From the NCBI RefSeq assembly GCF_046365375.1, contig NZ_JBKEIT010000010.1:124001-188000 (forward strand): a stretch of DNA of 64,000 nt. The letters are read 5' to 3'. Positions within the stretch are counted from its first letter, which is position 1. Every line of letters starts with the position of its first letter. Below, in pieces: positions 59,633 through 64,000 of this stretch. Under the pieces are notes generated by a model that was given only the letters and a program-made list of their open reading frames with translations, made no database searches and was not told the DNA's origin. The position numbers and the translations under genes are program-made. Source of the stretch: Butyricimonas muris. Lineage in GTDB: Bacteria > Bacteroidota > Bacteroidia > Bacteroidales > Marinifilaceae.

Positions 59633-60874
59633 ATGAAAAGGAAAGATTTTGAGGTGATGGCACCGGTTGGTTCCTACGAATCACTGGAAGCTGCATTACA
59701 GGCGGGGGCTGATTCCGTCTATTTCGGCGTCGAGGGATTGAATATGCGTTCCCGTTCGTCGGCTAACTTCACGCTGGATGATTTGCGAAATATAGCGGAA
59801 CGTTGTAGCGAGAGAGGGGTGAAGACTTATCTCACGGTGAACACGATTATATATAATAATGAACTGGATAAGATGCACCGTATTATCGATTGCGTGAAAG
59901 AGGCGGGATTAACTGCCATTATCGCATCGGATATAGCGGCTATCATGTACGCTCGTTCTGTCGGGGTAGAGGTACATATCAGCACGCAATGTAATATCAC
60001 GAATTACGAGGCGGTGAAGTTTTACGCGCAGTTCGCTGATGTTGTCGTGCTGGCTAGGGAGTTGGACATGGATCAAGTGATGACGATTCATCGTCAAATC
60101 GTGCAGAATGATTTGCGGGGTCCCAAGGGAGAATTAATCCAGATCGAGATGTTCGCTCATGGAGCCTTGTGTATGGCTGTTTCCGGGAAATGTTACTTGA
60201 GTCTTCATGAAATGAATGCCTCCGCCAACCGGGGGGCTTGCTACCAGATTTGCCGGCGTTCCTACACGGTGAAAGATACCGAAAGCGATATCGAGTTGGA
60301 GGTGGATGGCAAGTATATCATGTCCCCGAAAGATTTATGTACTATCGGGTTCGTGAATAAGATGATTGACGCGGGTGTGCGGGTGTTTAAAATTGAAGGG
60401 CGTGCCCGTTCTGCCGAGTACGTGAAGACGGTTTGCGAGTGCTATAGCGAAGCATTGGATGCCTACACGGACGGAAGTTACGATGCGAAGAAGATAGCTG
60501 CGTGGAAAGAACGGCTGGCTTCGGTGTTTAACCGCGGTTTTTGGGATGGCTATTATCTTGGACAACGTTTGGGAGAATGGAGTGAAGTATATGGTTCGAA
60601 AGCCACCAAGAAAAAAATATGTATCGGTAAAGTCACGAATTATTTCACGAAATTGCAGGTCGGAGAATTTAAACTGGAATCATACGACTTGAAAGTAGGC
60701 GATGAGGTGATGATTGTCGGTCCAAGTACGGGAGTGGTACAAATGACTGTTCCGGAACTTCGTCTTGAATTAGATCCCGTGGAGCGGGTAGAGAAAGGCG
60801 CCGTATTCTCTATGCCTTGCGAGATGAAATTAAGGCGTTCGGATAAACTGTATAAGTTGGTGGATAATTTATAA
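59633..60874 (+). CDS. U32-family peptidase (TrhP/YegQ-like)
   Basis: 413 residues. It begins DFEVMAPVGSYESLEAALQA; the U32 signature is EMFAHGALCMAVSGKCYLS, then ANRGACYQICRRSY with the conserved cysteines. KIEGRARSAEYVKTVCECYS and a C-terminal beta-barrel region follow. E. coli members act in 5-hydroxyuridine formation in tRNA rather than as proteases; this is the best guess here. Start ATG 59633. Confidence 0.9.
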   Translation: MKRKDFEVMAPVGSYESLEAALQAGADSVYFGVEGLNMRSRSSANFTLDDLRNIAERCSERGVKTYLTVNTIIYNNELDKMHRIIDCVKEAGLTAIIASDIAAIMYARSVGVEVHISTQCNITNYEAVKFYAQFADVVVLARELDMDQVMTIHRQIVQNDLRGPKGELIQIEMFAHGALCMAVSGKCYLSLHEMNASANRGACYQICRRSYTVKDTESDIELEVDGKYIMSPKDLCTIGFVNKMIDAGVRVFKIEGRARSAEYVKTVCECYSEALDAYTDGSYDAKKIAAWKERLASVFNRGFWDGYYLGQRLGEWSEVYGSKATKKKICIGKVTNYFTKLQVGEFKLESYDLKVGDEVMIVGPSTGVVQMTVPELRLELDPVERVEKGAVFSMPCEMKLRRSDKLYKLVDNL

Positions 60875-60877
60875 AAC

Positions 60878-60908
60878 AAAAGGCTGCAATGATGAGTTGC
60901 GGCCTTTT
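60878..60908. terminator. Terminator after the U32 gene
   Basis: AAAAGGCTGCAA and TTGCGGCCTTTT form a 12-bp stem with one T-G wobble and a 7-nt loop, lying between convergent genes. Confidence 0.75.
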
Positions 60909-60917
60909 ATTTTATGG

Positions 60918-61733
60918 TTATTTGAATGGATTTAATTTGGGTGGCTTGATGTTAAATAGATTGTAACTCAAGACCAAACTTCCTCTCATGTGCAGCATTT
61001 TATAATCGAAATATTGATTGCTGGGTTTGAATATATCTTTGAATCCGCAACTAAACCGTAACCCGAGTTCGATACGGGGAAATAGTTGGCGTTCGTATCC
61101 GGCAATGAACCCCATATCCCAGCTATCCAAAATATTGCTAAAGTTAATATGCAAAGGATTACTCGGGTCAATAGAACCGTTATAGACTTTATCATCGGTC
61201 ATCATGTATCCTTTGGTCACCGTATTTCGAAATTTGGCATTAATGATCCATGCCCCGTAGAGTCCAACCAGAATACGGTCTTTTTGATTGCTAAACGTGT
61301 ATTTGAAATAAAGAGGAACTTCCAGCATGGTAAAATCCATTGACATTTCGGCAGAGCCGCAAAAACGGGAAATAATATTGTTTTTATCGTCATGAAATCT
61401 CTGGTCATCAATACGGGCGTCAGCATCAATAGCCACTTTTTTGTACGTGAGTTCTGCGCCTAATGTCCATTTCTTTGTTACAGGGAAAGTTAGTTTTGCT
61501 CCCAATGATGGCGAAAGTTTAGGATAGGGGTTGAACACGTCCGGAACATTACTGAACGGAAACGGGATAGCTCCACCAATATCAGTTCCCAGCTGAACTC
61601 CAAGAGCGAATCGATATTCTACTTGATCATCAGTATCTACTGAAGTCGTGTTAGGCTTTGATTGATTGTTGTCTTGGGCAACGGTATTTAAAGTACAAAA
61701 TAATGGTACAAGTAAAAGGTATATCAGTTTCAT
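60918..61733 (-). CDS. Outer membrane beta-barrel protein (PorT-like)
   Basis: 271 residues with a signal peptide (LIYLLLVPLFCTLNTVAQ). Alternating strands such as WTLGAELTYKKVAIDADARI, ILVGLYGAWIINAKF and IELGLRFSCGFKDIF are followed by the terminal LVLSYNLF, typical of eight- to ten-strand Bacteroidetes barrels. It follows the PCMD lipoprotein by 12 bp, so they are a pair. Confidence 0.85.
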   Translation of the reverse strand: MKLIYLLLVPLFCTLNTVAQDNNQSKPNTTSVDTDDQVEYRFALGVQLGTDIGGAIPFPFSNVPDVFNPYPKLSPSLGAKLTFPVTKKWTLGAELTYKKVAIDADARIDDQRFHDDKNNIISRFCGSAEMSMDFTMLEVPLYFKYTFSNQKDRILVGLYGAWIINAKFRNTVTKGYMMTDDKVYNGSIDPSNPLHINFSNILDSWDMGFIAGYERQLFPRIELGLRFSCGFKDIFKPSNQYFDYKMLHMRGSLVLSYNLFNIKPPKLNPFK

Positions 61734-61745
61734 TTTCTTTTCAGG

Positions 61746-63110
61746 TTAAAAGTTTACAACAACGTTATCAACGGTTAAGGTACTACCTTTAGCTCCGATA
61801 AACAGATCTCCTTGTCTACTGGAAGTCATTACAATAGATATATGTGTCGGTTCCAGATCTTTGTACTTGCTATCGTATTTAATCGGGATCGTGTAATTGT
61901 TCCAGTTGCGTAATGCTGTATTCGCTCCATCAAAAATGATTTCCCCTTTTCCTAAAACCTTTAGGCCGTCAACGGGATCCCCGTGATATTCTAATTCTCC
62001 GTTACCTTCCCAGCGAAGTAGTTCAACCCAGATACGTCCTTGGTCAACTCCTGTCGTATCTTTTAATTTGTAAGAATTTAGTCCCACTTTTTCTGAGCGT
62101 TGGAATTTTACACCAGCTTCGTATTTGGCATCAACAGAAATGGATTCCGGACGCATGATAAATGGTATTCCGAAATAGGTCATTAACGGGGGATTGCTTA
62201 AAGCAGAAATATTTATTTGGAAGTACCCGGTAAATATTGTTCCGGCCGTTATTAACTCTCCGATACCCAAACCGCTTAAATTTTGGATGCCTGTCTGGAG
62301 TTGAGCGGCGTACCCGTTTTGATAAGGAACCGGAGTAGTCCCTTGTACGAATGAATTATTTGCCGTTGCCCATCCAAGCCCCTTGCCCGGTGTCGGATCT
62401 ATGTTTACTTTAGAAGTATTTTCGTTAATCCATAATTCAAAATTGGAATTTTCAATTGTCGGAACAACTTGTATATTCCAAACACGTTCGTCTTGATTGT
62501 CTTTTGCGATTAAAATGATTTGTTTTTTATCGTAGGGACCGGAAAACGTGAAAGGAGATATTGCAGAACCGGCTTTGATTTCTCCGTTATGAGTAATGTC
62601 AGCCTCAATAGTTACTGGCCAGCTGAAATCTTTCTTGAAGTTAATTCGGATATTATTATCATGAATGGAAACATTTACATCCTTTTCAGCATGATTCGTA
62701 ATATGAAAGTTAGTAATGTCTGCGTTAGGCTTATCCTTTAATACGATTTGCCCCAAGTGGGGTACACCGCTCTCTGAAATAAGGTAAAAAGATTGTGGAG
62801 TATATACATCCTTGAATGTAAGCTCTTTAAGGTTTAATGGATTTTCATCCACGCTAATGGCCTTATCTGTAGTTGAAGAAAATTTGATATTAGCCTTTAT
62901 CGTGAGTGGAAATAATTTCCTTCCGTAATCCAATGGAATACTTACCACGTTATTACTAACGGTAATGCCTTCTTTATTTAATACGATCCCTTCTGTTTGA
63001 TCAGTAATTGAGAAAGAAACAATCTCCGCATCGTCACTTAACTTGCTTACTTTCTCACATGAACTGAATAATCCAAGTGCTAGTAAAAGAATCCCGTAAT
63101 ATTTTCTCAT
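61746..63110 (-). CDS. PCMD-domain lipoprotein
   Basis: 454 residues. The lipobox is LFSSC followed by EKVSKLSDD. Two or three Ig-like N-terminal domains (ITDQTEGIVLNKEGITVSNN; HAEKDVNVSIHDNNIRINFK) precede the C-terminal PCMD domain from about 215 (ELWINENTSK; GWATANNSFVQG; HISIVMTSSRQGDLFIGAKG; LTVDNVVVNF). PCMD proteins are predicted carbohydrate-binding surface proteins. It is paired with the barrel encoded next. Confidence 0.9.
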   Translation of the reverse strand: MRKYYGILLLALGLFSSCEKVSKLSDDAEIVSFSITDQTEGIVLNKEGITVSNNVVSIPLDYGRKLFPLTIKANIKFSSTTDKAISVDENPLNLKELTFKDVYTPQSFYLISESGVPHLGQIVLKDKPNADITNFHITNHAEKDVNVSIHDNNIRINFKKDFSWPVTIEADITHNGEIKAGSAISPFTFSGPYDKKQIILIAKDNQDERVWNIQVVPTIENSNFELWINENTSKVNIDPTPGKGLGWATANNSFVQGTTPVPYQNGYAAQLQTGIQNLSGLGIGELITAGTIFTGYFQINISALSNPPLMTYFGIPFIMRPESISVDAKYEAGVKFQRSEKVGLNSYKLKDTTGVDQGRIWVELLRWEGNGELEYHGDPVDGLKVLGKGEIIFDGANTALRNWNNYTIPIKYDSKYKDLEPTHISIVMTSSRQGDLFIGAKGSTLTVDNVVVNF

Positions 63111-63242
63111 ATAAATTTAATTTTCGTAATACTCAGCAATTTTTATGCCATCCGTATAAATACGGAAATGAGGGTACAAAGTTATTGGTTTGGTACTTAT
63201 TTGTTTATTATTTATCGTTATTATTTCCCGGTAATTCGTATC

Positions 63243-63788
63243 CTATGCGCTTCTTTCTTTGGGTTGTCGATTTTGGGCTTGTAATTCTGCCAGTGTTTGA
63301 TTTATCAATTCGAGCTGTATACTTGTATCTTCATTAATAGTATTTTGGTCTGCAAAAATATCTTCGATATAGTCTTTCAAATTTCTCATTTCTTTTTGCA
63401 AAAGACTAATTTTATCTAAAGGTGCCTCTAATACTATTTGACGCATTTTTACAAATGCTCTCATGATAGATATATTTACTTGGACAGCGATTCCGGAACG
63501 TAATATTCCAGATAACATAGCAACACCTTCTTGGGTAAAAGCAAAAGGTGCGACATAGCTGTGTTTCATTGTTGCGGGCAACTGGTCGCAATTTGCGACC
63601 AGTTCTTTCCATTCTTGAGTGGATAAAACAAACATAAAATCTTCGGGAAAACGTTCAATATTACGTTTTACTTGTTCTTTCAAACGTTTTGTTTCCACTT
63701 GATACAATTCCGCCAAATCGAAATCCAACATCACTTTCTGCCCTCGGATTTCGTATATCTTACTCTGTATTAATTGAAAATGGTCCAT
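63243..63788 (-). CDS. ORF6N-domain protein
   Basis: 181 residues. The N-terminal ORF6N domain is complete: IYEIRGQKVMLDFDLAELYQ, then VETKRLKEQVKRNIERFPED and FAFTQEGVAMLSGILRSG. A coiled coil (about 120-175) follows. Such phage-derived proteins are common in Bacteroidales chromosomes; DNA binding is presumed. The 132 bp to the PCMD gene contain nothing recognised. Confidence 0.9.
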   Translation of the reverse strand: MDHFQLIQSKIYEIRGQKVMLDFDLAELYQVETKRLKEQVKRNIERFPEDFMFVLSTQEWKELVANCDQLPATMKHSYVAPFAFTQEGVAMLSGILRSGIAVQVNISIMRAFVKMRQIVLEAPLDKISLLQKEMRNLKDYIEDIFADQNTINEDTSIQLELINQTLAELQAQNRQPKERSA

Positions 63789-63806
63789 GATTGATATGCT
63801 CTTGCG

Positions 63807-64000
63807 TTATTCTTTTTTCTTCATATACCGCATGATATAGAATACAATACCGCCCAACAAAGCTAACAAAAGAAGACTTGAACTTATAGCTGAAATTCGG
63901 GCTCCCATGTAATAAGACTCCGGTTTGTATTCGAATGTAACGGTATGTTCTCCTGCGGGGACTATGACGGCACGTAAGATATAATCAGCCCTGAGAAGAT
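63807..64000 (-). CDS. YfhO-family membrane protein, C-terminal end (rest outside window)
   Basis: Only the last 64 codons are present: LLRADYILRAVIVPAGEHTV, TFEYKPESYYMGARISA and a final TM segment (SSLLLLALLGGIVFYIMRY) ending KKKE. This matches the C terminus of Bacteroidetes YfhO-type multi-pass proteins (RAVxVPAGxHxVxFxY). It ends 18 bp before the ORF6N start. Confidence 0.75.
   Translation of the reverse strand, partial: LLRADYILRAVIVPAGEHTVTFEYKPESYYMGARISAISSSLLLLALLGGIVFYIMRYMKKKE

Overview
This window reads as a chromosomal segment of a Gram-negative Bacteroidales bacterium. The evidence is the SusC/SusD pair driven by an ECF sigma/FecR pair, many lipoproteins with Cys-Ser-Asp-Asp-type N termini, an NVEALA-type peptide, PCMD and ORF6N proteins, and TAnnTTTG-type -7 boxes. 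The content best fits the Odoribacter/Butyricimonas side of the order, but that placement is inference only.

Layout. 1-1.4 kb: the start of a TolC-type efflux gene behind a TetR repressor with a clear candidate operator. 1.5-3.5 kb: dnaG, then an intergenic region holding one copy of a ~200-bp palindromic repeat. 3.9-6.0 kb: a histidine kinase/response regulator pair, divergent from an accessory block. 6.1-9.1 kb: NVEALA-type peptide, 6-bladed propeller lipoprotein and Wzy_C/TPR membrane protein. 9.1-15 kb: a predicted surface lipoprotein with a Gly-rich tandem-repeat linker and a hydrophobic C terminus, followed by a tandem array of paralogous small membrane proteins (two TM segments plus a PH-like domain). 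The array has eight intact genes (nine units, two fused in one gene) and a truncated tenth unit; another paralog lies on the opposite strand at 17.3-17.8 kb. This block is visibly AT-rich and rearranged, and is my best candidate for an undescribed system: a surface-displayed membrane-active protein with a mosaic immunity-like array. 15-17.2 kb: a transglutaminase-like lipoprotein and a Fic remnant. 17.9-19.2 kb: a DUF234-type ATPase.

19.3-34.7 kb: a seven-gene minus-strand export operon mixing ABC and RND machinery. It includes a 1578-residue protein that joins an RND pump to an ABC ATPase, and an ABC permease fused to a degenerate M1-peptidase-like ectodomain and a golvesin-like C terminus. 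34.9-37.3 kb: recO, rdgB and rsgA, then the second copy of the palindromic repeat in opposite orientation.

37.7-51.0 kb: ECF sigma, FecR anti-sigma, STN-bearing SusC, SusD and two discoidin-type lipoproteins. A terminator follows, then a secreted protein of unknown function, a HExxH lipoprotein and a retropepsin-like protease. No glycoside hydrolase is present, so peptide or protein uptake is as plausible as glycan uptake. 51.0-51.5 kb: a deletion derivative of an IS5-type element and a gene scrap. 51.5-57.5 kb: housekeeping genes (DUF177, rpmF, fabH, two bactofilins, an M1 aminopeptidase lipoprotein, kdsB). 57.6-64 kb: frr, a TonB-domain protein, a U32 peptidase, an outer-membrane barrel, a PCMD lipoprotein, an ORF6N protein and the end of a YfhO-type membrane protein.

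No rRNA, tRNA or CRISPR array was seen. Residue positions are estimates from counting; family assignments come from reading motifs, not from database searches.
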